From: Planctomycetota bacterium
GTDB taxonomy: Bacteria > Planctomycetota > Planctomycetia > Pirellulales > UBA7805
Reading direction: 5' to 3'
Assembly: GCA_030605285.1 (NCBI GenBank)
Contig: JAUWIQ010000089.1
Span: 1-7,386 of the forward strand
Length of the DNA: 7,386 nt
Positions within the stretch are counted from its first letter, which is position 1; each line of letters starts with the position of its first letter. The position numbers and the translations under genes are program-made. This document shows, piece after piece, positions 1 to 5,782 of the stretch. Under the pieces are notes generated by a model that did no database searches, had not been told where the DNA came from, and worked only from the letters and a program-made list of their open reading frames with translations.

Positions 1-453
1 GGGTGTCTGCTGCTTGATGGCAGCACCACAATGGTAACAGGATGGATCTCCCAAGCGGGCCATCAGAAGTCGAAGGTAATCGTAGATCTCCGTCACCGTG
101 GCGAGGGTGCTGCGTGGATTGGGATTGGATGCTCTCTGATCGATGGCGATCGTCGGTTGGAGGCCCTCGACCAAATCGACATCGGGTCGTTGCATTTGAG
201 TCAGAAATTGCCGCGCATAGACCGAGAGACTTTCGACATATTGTCGCTGACTTTCCGCACAGACAGTATCTCGAGCAAGAGTACTCTTTCCCGAACCACT
301 CGGACCGGTGAGCACGACAAACTGATTGCGGGGTATGTCGAGATCGATATTTTTAAGGTTATGGACCCGGGCCCCCCGAATGCGGATGGATTCAGAGAGG
401 CCGGGTGGCGGTTTGCGAGTGCCATCCGCTTGCTCGGTGTCGGTTTGGGGCAT
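1..453 (-). CDS. uvrA: UvrA, excinuclease ABC subunit A (N-terminal part, truncated by window edge)
   Basis: UvrA is the damage-recognition ATPase of nucleotide excision repair; it acts as a dimer with UvrB in the cytoplasm. Reading the minus strand from the ATG at 453-451 gives 151 codons open to position 1. Visible landmarks are the family opening [20 protein letters not shown] (residues 23-42), the Walker A motif GPSGSGKST (50-58), the block [12 protein letters not shown] (72-83), the [15 protein letters not shown] segment (90-106), NPRST (112-116) and [15 protein letters not shown] (121-135). A CYHC pair (139-142) begins the first zinc-binding insertion. About 20 variable residues precede the conserved core, which is compatible with this start; a CAGGG lies a few bases upstream. 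Three positions just after Walker A (R61, C65, S68 in [14 protein letters not shown]) differ from the usual LAFDT.YAEGQR. The gene is divergent from ilvN. The identity is secure; the C-terminal part is outside the window. Confidence 0.96.
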   Translation of the reverse strand, partial: MPQTDTEQADGTRKPPPGLSESIRIRGARVHNLKNIDLDIPRNQFVVLTGPSGSGKSTLARDTVCAESQRQYVESLSVYARQFLTQMQRPDVDLVEGLQPTIAIDQRASNPNPRSTLATVTEIYDYLRLLMARLGDPSCYHCGAAIKQQTP

Positions 454-761
454 GGAAGCCCTGCCAGCTAGAATGCGAGATGGGCAAACTGGCCAAACTA
501 TCAGAAGCCGGAACAAGCGGCAACCAATGCGGCCCATGTCCTGCTTCCCTTCCCTCATACGATGCGTTGAGAAGATTCAGGGAGCGGTCCTGCCGGGTAA
601 TGGCCGACAAAAAAACGAGTCTGTGAGATTTTATGCGGATACAAGCTGTAGACCTCTGCGTTCTCCGGAGCTGAAAGCTGCTGATCATGTGGCCTCCCGC
701 TTGGCACGGCCGCGCAGGCCAGATATCATCAGAGCCTCGATTTTTAGCGGAATAAGATGTT
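454..761. other. Divergent intergenic spacer between uvrA and ilvN
   Basis: This 308-bp stretch separates two outward-facing genes and must hold both promoters if each is transcribed on its own. The open frames crossing it give arginine- and cysteine-rich translations without domain character, so I call no gene. I looked for an ilv-type leader peptide (runs of Leu, Ile or Val codons), a T-box-like element and a strong attenuator hairpin with a T-tract, and saw none. I also found no well-spaced -35/-10 pair. I see nothing else to annotate. Confidence 0.6.
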
Positions 762-1271
762 ATGCGACACGTACTTTCAGCACTGGTTCAGAATGTACCG
801 GGTGTCCTTGCCCATGTAGCCGGTATGTTAGCTTCAAGAGATTACAACATCGATAGTCTCGCGGTGGGGGAGACAGAAGATCCCCAGTTGTCACGGATGA
901 CGTTTGTCGTCGTGGGAGACGATCGCATTTTGGATCAAGTCTGTAAGCAGTTAGAAAAGATTGTTACCGTAGTGCGTGTGGACAATATTAGTTCCCAGGA
1001 CTATGTCGAGCGGGACCTAATGCTGATTAAGGTCAACTCCGAGGCCGAAAAACAACGGAGTGAAATCCGTGAGCTTACCGAAATTTTTCGCGGCCGTATC
1101 GTGGATGTGAGTCCCGACGCCGTGATGATCGAAATTTCCGGAAAGGAATGCAAACTCGAGGCGTTTATTGACCTCATTCGCCCCTTTGGGATTACAGAAC
1201 TTGTCCGCACCGGTAGAATCGCGCTCGTTCGTGGTGTCACGCGCAAGCAGACTGATCCAAGTGATACTTGA
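762..1271 (+). CDS. ilvN: Acetolactate synthase small (regulatory) subunit, IlvN/IlvH type
   Basis: This is the regulatory subunit of acetohydroxyacid synthase, the first common enzyme of valine, leucine and isoleucine synthesis. It binds and activates the catalytic subunit IlvB and confers feedback inhibition by valine. The 169-residue product has the usual length. An N-terminal ACT domain (about 1-76) opens with MRHVLSALVQNVPGVLAHVA and contains NIDSLAVGETED; the C-terminal domain (about 80-160) includes RDLMLIKVN, the IVDVSPDAVMIE strand and RPFGITELVRTGRIALVRG. N11, G14 and N29, positions tied to valine binding in the E. coli enzymes, are all kept, so I infer that valine feedback is retained. 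The ATG at 762 is fixed by an in-frame TAA at 753-755 and by matching the family start; no clear Shine-Dalgarno site precedes it. ilvC follows 114 bp downstream, but ilvB is not in the window. Confidence 0.97.
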   Translation: MRHVLSALVQNVPGVLAHVAGMLASRDYNIDSLAVGETEDPQLSRMTFVVVGDDRILDQVCKQLEKIVTVVRVDNISSQDYVERDLMLIKVNSEAEKQRSEIRELTEIFRGRIVDVSPDAVMIEISGKECKLEAFIDLIRPFGITELVRTGRIALVRGVTRKQTDPSDT

Positions 1272-1385
1272 ACCGTCAGTTTGGGGAGAGATGTGTTTGT
1301 CTTCCGATCCTCTGTCGCCACAGCAAACAGGTGGTGGGTGATTTCCTGGTTCTCTTAACCTATTTTTGAAAAGAAACAATTTAGG

Positions 1386-2390
1386 ATGGCCGCAAAAATA
1401 TACTACGATTCCGATACGGATCTTGGCTTGTTAGAAGATAAAACCATTGGCATTTTGGGATATGGTTCTCAAGGCCATGCCCACGCACAAAATCTTCGTG
1501 ACAGTGGTTGTCGTGTTGTCGTGGCAACGCGGTCTGGAAGTCGCAACTACGATCTTGCAAAGAGTCATGGATTTGACCCTTTGTCGCTGGAAGAGGCGAC
1601 ACGTCAAGCGGACATCGTCAATATGTTGTTGCCAGACGAATGGCAAGGCGATATTTTTTCCGAGCACATCCGCGACCAGCTCTCGCCGGACAATATTCTG
1701 ATGTGCTCGCATGGCTTTAATATGCATTTCGGTTATGTCAAAGCCCCTCCGGGCGTGGCAACGCTTTTAGTCGCACCGAAAGGACCCGGACATCTGGTGC
1801 GCAGCGAATATGTGGCGGGTGGCGGGGTTCCCTGTCTGGTGGCGGTGGGAGACGAAAATGATGAAGCAACTCTTAAAATCGGCTTGGCCTACGCCAGTGC
1901 GATTGGTGGCGGTCGTGCCGGTGTGATACAAACGACTTTCGCGGAGGAAACCGAGACCGATCTCTTTGGTGAACAGGCGGTACTTTGTGGCGGACTGAGC
2001 GCTCTGGTGAAAGCCGGTTTTGAGACATTGATTGAAGCCGGTTACCAGCCGGAAATGGCCTATTTCGAGTGCATGCATGAAGTCAAGTTGATCGTGGACT
2101 TGTTTTATCAGGGTGGTCTGAACTACATGCGGTACAGCGTCAGCAATACAGCGGAATACGGTGACTACACCCGCGGCCCGCGGATTATCACGGACCAAAC
2201 CAAGGCGGAAATGAAAAAGATTCTTGAGGAGATTCGCAGCGCCAAGTTTGCCCAGGAGTGGATTGAGGAGAATAAATCGGGTGCCGAAAAATTTAATGCC
2301 CAGCGAAAAAAAGAGCGAGAACATCCTGTCGAGCACGTGGGACAGCAATTGCGACGACTAATGGCCTGGATCGATGAAAAAGAGGTTTGA
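1386..2390 (+). CDS. ilvC: Ketol-acid reductoisomerase (class I)
   Basis: IlvC converts acetolactate or acetohydroxybutyrate into the dihydroxy acids of valine and isoleucine synthesis, using NADPH and Mg2+; it acts directly after acetolactate synthase. The 334-residue length is that of the short class I form. The Rossmann motif GYGSQGHAHAQN is at 25-36, followed by the cofactor loop ATRSGSRNY (47-55), whose Arg and Ser residues suggest NADPH use. The catalytic and metal-binding set appears complete: H109 in CSHGF, K132 in APKGPGH, D192 and E196 in ETDLFGEQ, E228 and E232 in YFECMHEVK, and S253 in YSVSNTAEYGD. The ATG at 1386 fits the usual N-terminus (MAAKIYYDSD); an AGG touches the start codon and is too close to serve as a ribosome binding site. 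The gene is probably co-transcribed with ilvN, although the 114-bp gap could hold a separate promoter. No clear terminator follows. Confidence 0.98.
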   Translation: MAAKIYYDSDTDLGLLEDKTIGILGYGSQGHAHAQNLRDSGCRVVVATRSGSRNYDLAKSHGFDPLSLEEATRQADIVNMLLPDEWQGDIFSEHIRDQLSPDNILMCSHGFNMHFGYVKAPPGVATLLVAPKGPGHLVRSEYVAGGGVPCLVAVGDENDEATLKIGLAYASAIGGGRAGVIQTTFAEETETDLFGEQAVLCGGLSALVKAGFETLIEAGYQPEMAYFECMHEVKLIVDLFYQGGLNYMRYSVSNTAEYGDYTRGPRIITDQTKAEMKKILEEIRSAKFAQEWIEENKSGAEKFNAQRKKEREHPVEHVGQQLRRLMAWIDEKEV

Positions 2391-2481
2391 CATTTTTTCC
2401 GATTGCGTCAGGAGAGGATCGGTTAGCCTTGATTCAGACAACCGGGTGGCAGTCGCTTGGTTGCCTAGCTTGATGCCGTGT

Positions 2482-2495
2482 TTGATTGGAATCAA
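2482..2495. promoter_or_regulatory. Palindrome upstream of tdk, possible operator
   Basis: TTGATT at 2482-2487 and AATCAA at 2490-2495 form a perfect inverted repeat with a 2-bp GG centre, 18 bp before the tdk start codon. Small palindromes of this form can be binding sites for dimeric regulators. There is no second copy in the window and no known motif that I can name, so the regulatory role is only a guess. Confidence 0.2.
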
Positions 2496-2513
2496 TTTCC
2501 CATAAAAAACAGC

Positions 2514-3113
2514 ATGGCCCAACTCTATTTTTACTACTCCGCGATGAATGCCGGTAAGAGCACGACACTGCTGCAGTCGGCGCACAATTATCGGGAACGG
2601 GGTATGAATGCGTTGCTGTTTACTCCGGTACTCGATGATCGAGATGGTCAGGGAAAGATTACTTCACGGATTGGCGTCAGCGCCGATGCGGTTGCTTTTT
2701 ATCCAGATCACGATTTCTATGAGTCTGTGCGAGAGGTGCAGAAAAAAGAGATCGTTCACTGTGTGCTGATTGATGAGGCGCAATTTCTCACGCCACTCCA
2801 GGTATTGCAGCTGACGCGGGTCTGCGATCATCTCAATGTCCCGGTACTCTGCTATGGAATAAGGACCGATTTTCGTGGCGAACCGTTCAGTGGGAGTAAG
2901 TATCTTCTGGCCTGGGCGGATAATCTCTTAGAAATCAAAACAATCTGTCGCAGTGGCAAAAAGGCGACCATGAATGCCAGACTGGACCAAGCCGGGAATC
3001 AGGTGACGGAAGGGGCTCAGGTGGACATTGGTCATCATTACGTGGCGATGAGCCGTAAAGAATTCAGGCTCGAACGGGTTTCACCGGTTGCCCAAGAGGT
3101 GCCAAAGGAATAA
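2514..3113 (+). CDS. tdk: Thymidine kinase, type II (TK1-like), zinc site degraded
   Basis: Tdk phosphorylates thymidine to dTMP with ATP in the pyrimidine salvage pathway. The 199-residue product aligns by eye along its full length with E. coli Tdk. The start [17 protein letters not shown] carries the P-loop (about 9-16); DDR (41-43), SRIG (51-54), the Walker B-like DEAQ (87-90, with E88 as the expected catalytic base), [12 protein letters not shown] (114-125) and the lasso segment from KTIC onward follow. I chose ATG 2514 because it matches the family start; a GTG at 2478 in the same frame would add 12 unrelated residues. The oddity is the zinc site. The family has Cys-x-Cys and Cys-x-x-His, but here only C145 remains, with S147, S180 and E183 at the other three positions. 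The nucleotide-binding core looks intact, so I expect an active or recently active enzyme. The hydrolase gene starts 41 bp downstream. Confidence 0.95.
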   Translation: MAQLYFYYSAMNAGKSTTLLQSAHNYRERGMNALLFTPVLDDRDGQGKITSRIGVSADAVAFYPDHDFYESVREVQKKEIVHCVLIDEAQFLTPLQVLQLTRVCDHLNVPVLCYGIRTDFRGEPFSGSKYLLAWADNLLEIKTICRSGKKATMNARLDQAGNQVTEGAQVDIGHHYVAMSRKEFRLERVSPVAQEVPKE

Positions 3114-3154
3114 GGGACCCACTTGGGAAACCCGCACTCAGAAGGCTGCTGAAT

Positions 3155-4159
3155 ATGCCGACTGGCAACCAGTTTGCTCATCAGCGTTACTCGTCTCAGC
3201 GACCGACAGCCTCGTATGAGCGGTTGGTCGTCGGCCGCCTGCCTGCCGTTGGTTCCGCGCAGTATGCGCAGCGGATGCGCAGTGCGGGTCGCTCGTTGAG
3301 AAGGGCTCGAGTGGGTGCCATTGTCCTGGTGCATGGGACCTTCGTCGGCAACGACCCAGTGGGCCTCTATGCTATGCTACTCGGCAGTACGGCAGGGGCC
3401 TATCAGCGGATCTGCCGATGGACGAAGGCCCACATCGATCGATTCATAAGCGATGTGGGTAATTACCCTGCCTCGTACGCTGCCGAGCTGTCAACGGATT
3501 TGGGCGCAGAGCCACCCATCCCAGTCCATCGTTTTGTCTGGTCCGGAGTGAATAACCATGCCGGCCGAGCTGTAGCCGCGGTGCAGTTGATTGGTTATAT
3601 GATGAGTTTGAAGTTGCCAGCGGGCCAACGCATTCTTCTTTGCGGCCATAGCCATGGGGGAAATGTGCTCGCTCTGTTAACGAATCTGCTTTCTGCAGAT
3701 CGTGGAGGGCTCGCTCGGTTTTTAGAGGCAGTGGGCGGCTATGCCCGAAGATTTGACAAAGCCTGGCCCGAGCTTGAATCCCTGTTGCAGGCCGAGTCGA
3801 GGCCACTTGCCACAAACCCCTTAGATCTTGTCACGATGGGGATGCCAATTCGTTACGGTTTCGAAACAAGCGGATACGATCAACTACTGCACTTTATCAA
3901 TCACCGTCCAAGCTACCGGATCGCGGAATACCGTACGACTCGGCCCACGGCGGTAGGGGAACTTTTCGCGGCGCGGCAAGGCGATTATGTTCAGCAATTC
4001 GGCATTGCGGGATCCAACTTTTCTGTACCTTTGGACCGTAGCATGTGGTGGCAGACCGTCGTTTGGCCGAGCAACTTGCAGCCGGCTTATCCTGCTGGGG
4101 TCTGCCTAAGCGCATCCGAACTGGAATGCGGGTTCCTGAGGAGGGTCGAACCCTCCTGA
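3155..4159 (+). CDS. Alpha/beta hydrolase (lipase-like), reading frame broken near its C-terminus
   Basis: The intact part resembles planctomycete alpha/beta hydrolases of unknown substrate. The segment IVLVHGTF (56-63) is the oxyanion-loop strand, GHSHGG (164-169) is the nucleophile elbow with S166 as the likely nucleophile, and LDLVTMGMP (223-231) resembles the strand after the acid residue. I see no signal peptide or membrane segment, so it is probably cytoplasmic. ATG 3155 has AGAAGG nine bases upstream, the best ribosome binding site among the plus-strand genes here. As written the frame gives 334 residues, but after W299 the translation becomes low-complexity and unlike a folded protein, and it stops at 4157-4159. 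The expected C-terminus, with a GHGVYT motif carrying the likely catalytic His, lies in the -1 frame from about 4051 to 4287. A single missing G in the TGGTGG run (4046-4051) would explain this; the repaired protein would have 377 residues. It may be a pseudogene, a sequencing error or, less likely, a recoded gene. Confidence 0.8.
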   Translation: MPTGNQFAHQRYSSQRPTASYERLVVGRLPAVGSAQYAQRMRSAGRSLRRARVGAIVLVHGTFVGNDPVGLYAMLLGSTAGAYQRICRWTKAHIDRFISDVGNYPASYAAELSTDLGAEPPIPVHRFVWSGVNNHAGRAVAAVQLIGYMMSLKLPAGQRILLCGHSHGGNVLALLTNLLSADRGGLARFLEAVGGYARRFDKAWPELESLLQAESRPLATNPLDLVTMGMPIRYGFETSGYDQLLHFINHRPSYRIAEYRTTRPTAVGELFAARQGDYVQQFGIAGSNFSVPLDRSMWWQTVVWPSNLQPAYPAGVCLSASELECGFLRRVEPS

Positions 4160-4287
4160 TCGATTACGGGGAGACAAGCAGTCGATGGTTGCAAGATATG
4201 CTGGGGCATGGCGTCTACACGCATTCTCGTCACGTGCTGTTGCACATGGAGCAAATTGTGCGCTGCTTTTACCGCGCAACCTGCTAG
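4045..4287 (+). pseudogene. C-terminal fragment of the alpha/beta hydrolase in the -1 frame
   Basis: This frame is open from just after a TAG at 4039-4041 to the TAG at 4285-4287. Its translation has natural protein character: ADRRLAEQL, then RVPEEGRTLLIDYGETSSRW, then LGHGVYTHSRHVLLHMEQIV. The LLIDYG...GHGVYT arrangement is what I would expect at the end of the hydrolase encoded just upstream, with the His of codon 4207-4209 completing a Ser-His catalytic pair with S166. It has no plausible start of its own, beginning only with tandem GTG codons. I therefore read it as the detached end of the upstream gene and not as a separate gene. Confidence 0.75.
4139..4157. repeat. Perfect 8-bp inverted repeat (hairpin) at the premature stop
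   Basis: AGGAGGGT (4139-4146), a CGA loop and ACCCTCCT (4150-4157) form a perfect GC-rich hairpin. The final T is the first base of the TGA that ends the upstream frame at 4157-4159. The left arm also contains AGGAGG, a consensus Shine-Dalgarno sequence. In the -1 frame it encodes EEGRTLL, so it may simply reflect codon content. Confidence 0.6.
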
Positions 4288-4348
4288 TCGGTTAGGCTGT
4301 ATCCATACCATCGCGGGATTCAGAATCTCTGTTTGAGATCGCAACCGA
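4288..4348. terminator. Weak nested hairpin between convergent genes
   Basis: TCGGTT (4288-4293) can pair with AACCGA (4343-4348). Inside it ATCTC (4325-4329) pairs with GAGAT (4335-4339) around a TGTTT loop. It begins at the base after the hydrolase stop codon and ends 18 bp before the end of the opposite gene, where a bidirectional terminator would be useful. There is no T-tract on either side, so an intrinsic terminator is doubtful. Confidence 0.25.
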
Positions 4349-4366
4349 GCGTACGATGGCCGCACG

Positions 4367-5131
4367 TCAGGATGCATCTTTGCTCTGGGCGATGGCGATC
4401 GGAATCGCGATTGCCGCAGCGATACCGGCGGCAATCAAGAGATTGCGAACGGACACCGATGGGTAAGAATTCCAGGTTTGGATCGGGCCTGCCGGAACAT
4501 AAGAGCCGGCGACAGGCGGTCCTTCCACGGTGCTGGGGATCGGTTGTTGTGGCTGCTGATACTGCACGCGGCGGACCCCCGAGTTATACGGCGCACCGGG
4601 ATTGCACTGGGTTGCCGTGTTGCACTGGGTAGCGATGCCGCTCGGTTGGCACGCCGGTTGGCACGCCGGTTGGCAAGCCGGTTGGCAAGCTGTTGCACAA
4701 CGGGGCACGCAGCCCGGATCGCACTGTTGACCTCGCACAAGCGTATCGGTGGAGACAATAATGGCTGCCTGATTGGCTGCGGGCGGCGAAGTTCCCGGTT
4801 CCCAGAAACGACAGGTGGTAGTTCCTGTTTTTCCAACGATCTGGTGGACACCACCGCGGAGACCGGCTACTTGAAAAACACCCTCTTCGCTGGTTTTGGT
4901 CCGGGCGACTTCTAATCCATTCTGGAGGATGGTTACAGAAGACTCTTGAATCGGCTGGCCTTGCGTACTGAGTAGTTTTCCTTCCAGCAAGCCGCCCTCT
5001 AGAAGGCTAATATCGATTATTGTGGCAGTCCGTGGCGCTTGATTCACCGCGGCATAGATCGGCTGTGCGGTTACCATAGATGCAACAGCGGTGATCGTAG
5101 CTACCCACTGTAAGAATCGAATTTTCTTCAT
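4367..5131 (-). CDS. Secreted carboxypeptidase-regulatory-like protein with a cysteine ladder and C-terminal membrane segment
   Basis: The 254-residue product starts with a clear signal peptide (MKKIRFLQ..., hydrophobic core to about 22, likely cleavage near IYA-A at 27-28). Residues about 43-100 look like a carboxypeptidase-regulatory-like beta-sandwich (EGKLLSTQGQPI, VTILQNGLEVARTKTSEEGVF, GLRGGVHQIV), followed by CRFWEPGTSPP. Residues 137-161 hold seven cysteines exactly four apart, ending in four ACQP repeats, with two ATQCN repeats after them (C170, C176). A Gln/Pro-rich linker leads to a hydrophobic helix (about 229-249) and the tail SKDAS. The overall plan, with an RGQ motif after the domain and a short acidic AS tail, recalls small secreted proteins found repeatedly in planctomycetes. 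AAAGG lies about ten bases before the ATG. I infer an envelope protein anchored at its C-terminus, possibly cross-linked by disulfides. Its function is unknown. Confidence 0.85.
   Translation of the reverse strand: MKKIRFLQWVATITAVASMVTAQPIYAAVNQAPRTATIIDISLLEGGLLEGKLLSTQGQPIQESSVTILQNGLEVARTKTSEEGVFQVAGLRGGVHQIVGKTGTTTCRFWEPGTSPPAANQAAIIVSTDTLVRGQQCDPGCVPRCATACQPACQPACQPACQPSGIATQCNTATQCNPGAPYNSGVRRVQYQQPQQPIPSTVEGPPVAGSYVPAGPIQTWNSYPSVSVRNLLIAAGIAAAIAIPIAIAQSKDAS
4644..4691. repeat. Four tandem 12-bp units encoding ACQP repeats
   Basis: Two copies of GGTTGGCACGCC are followed by GGTTGGCAAGCC and GGTTGGCAAGCT. On the coding (minus) strand each unit reads Ala-Cys-Gln-Pro, and the main difference between units is a synonymous Ala codon (GCG or GCT). 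The array is in frame, so gain or loss of a unit would change the length of the cysteine ladder without breaking the gene. Confidence 0.9.
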
Positions 5132-5227
5132 AATTCGTTGCCTTTATCCGATTTGACCGGTCGAGCTGCGCTGGAGCCAACTGTTCCTGATACGCGGCAA
5201 AACGCTGTTTTGATAACTTCAAGGCCC

Positions 5228-5240
5228 GCAATCTGATTGC
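5228..5240. promoter_or_regulatory. 13-bp palindrome upstream of the cysteine-ladder gene
   Basis: GCAATC and GATTGC flank a single T, giving a perfect palindrome about 97 bp before the start codon of the minus-strand secreted protein gene. The position suits an operator or activator site, but no promoter elements could be fixed nearby, so the role is a guess. Confidence 0.2.
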
Positions 5241-5408
5241 AGGACGGTTTAACTATCGGACGAAAGCTTTGGCTAATCGTAATAAAAAGTACATTCGGCA
5301 CATTTTTTTTTACAGGATTAAAGCCCCTACTTTCCGAAAACCTGCCAGGTGGCCCATCTTTTGTGCCGTGGTGTTGTGGGCAGCGAAAAAACTCGGCCGG
5401 CTAGCATT

Positions 5409-5442
5409 GCCATCAGACAGATTGAGCCATCAGACAGATTGA
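5409..5442. repeat. Perfect tandem duplication of a 17-bp unit
   Basis: GCCATCAGACAGATTGA occurs twice back to back (5409-5425 and 5426-5442) without mismatch, in non-coding DNA. The 17-bp unit is not a multiple of three, which also argues against coding use. Perfect identity suggests a recent slippage event. Confidence 0.9.
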
Positions 5443-5605
5443 CGAGAGACGAAATATCTGTCCCCAGGCAGTGGCGAAGGCCAGGCCGGTGGACTGGGGA
5501 GATGCAGACAACTGCCGAGCAGTGCGGCTGCGAGGGGTATCTGGGGTGGATCCTCAAAATTTTTGGCGATTCAACCCTATTCCGGCGGTGAACCACGGGA
5601 AGTGA

Positions 5606-5621
5606 CTGTCCGATCCGACAG
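5606..5621. repeat. Near-perfect 16-bp palindrome in non-coding DNA
   Basis: CTGTC (5606-5610) and GACAG (5617-5621) flank C-GATC-C, so every position is symmetrical except one C/C pair. It lies ten bases before a 12-bp tandem repeat. It could be a binding site for a dimeric protein or may be chance. Confidence 0.35.
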
Positions 5622-5631
5622 ACGTGGCAAG

Positions 5632-5655
5632 ATAGAATGTAAAATAGAATGTAAA
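5632..5655. repeat. Perfect tandem duplication of a 12-bp AT-rich unit
   Basis: ATAGAATGTAAA occurs twice in direct succession (5632-5643 and 5644-5655). It is AT-rich in moderately GC-rich surroundings. Two units are too few to call an iteron or phage-type repeat region. Confidence 0.85.
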
Positions 5656-5782
5656 TAAGCGGAATCGCAACGAGCAGGTTCGGGGTCATGCGGCATACAT
5701 TTTGGCCCCTTGATCGAGCCCGACCTGCAGGCCAGGGGAAAACGTATTCACCGGACGTAAGCGGGTGGAGAGTAAACGACCC

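Larger units (their letters stand above)
5132..5782. other. Long gene-free stretch between two minus-strand genes
   Basis: No open frame in these 651 bp has convincing protein character; the longest ones give Arg- or His-rich translations without domains. The part next to 5131 must hold the promoter and leader of the cysteine-ladder gene and includes a 9-base T run (5303-5311). The part next to 5783 lies downstream of the TIGR03009 gene but shows no good intrinsic terminator. The stretch also holds two short tandem duplications and two small palindromes, listed separately. I found no tRNA, known riboswitch or insertion-sequence end. Confidence 0.55.

Noticed and set aside
326..856. Plus-strand open frame of 176 codons across the uvrA/ilvN spacer
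   Set aside because: It overlaps the starts of both well-supported genes, is very rich in Arg and Ser, and reads as a shadow of uvrA and ilvN.
1272..1385. Attenuator or riboswitch between ilvN and ilvC
   Set aside because: I found no stable hairpin with a T-tract, no leader peptide and no recognised riboswitch core in this gap.
1767..2348. Minus-strand open frame of 193 codons inside ilvC
   Set aside because: It lies entirely opposite the strongly supported ilvC gene and has no recognisable motif, so it is a shadow frame.
4046..4159. Programmed -1 frameshifting in the hydrolase
   Set aside because: The direction fits, but no standard slippery heptamer is present and the Trp-Trp codons at the likely junction do not allow good re-pairing one base back. 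A plain one-base deletion is simpler.
4478..4915. Plus-strand frame with LARR/LASR repeats opposite the cysteine-ladder gene
   Set aside because: The repeats are the antisense reading of the 12-bp ACQP array; the minus-strand gene has a signal peptide and domain structure, while this frame has none.
5327..5689. Minus-strand open frame of 120 codons in the gene-free stretch
   Set aside because: Its translation has a hydrophobic start but then a patchwork of Arg, His, Pro and Cys without domain character. It also overlaps an equally unconvincing plus-strand frame (5349-5591) and contains the 17-bp duplication.
5702..5740. Possible terminator downstream of the TIGR03009 gene (CCCCT ... AGGGG with flanking T and A runs)
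   Set aside because: The stem is only five pairs around a loop of more than 20 bases with mismatches below it, too weak to call.
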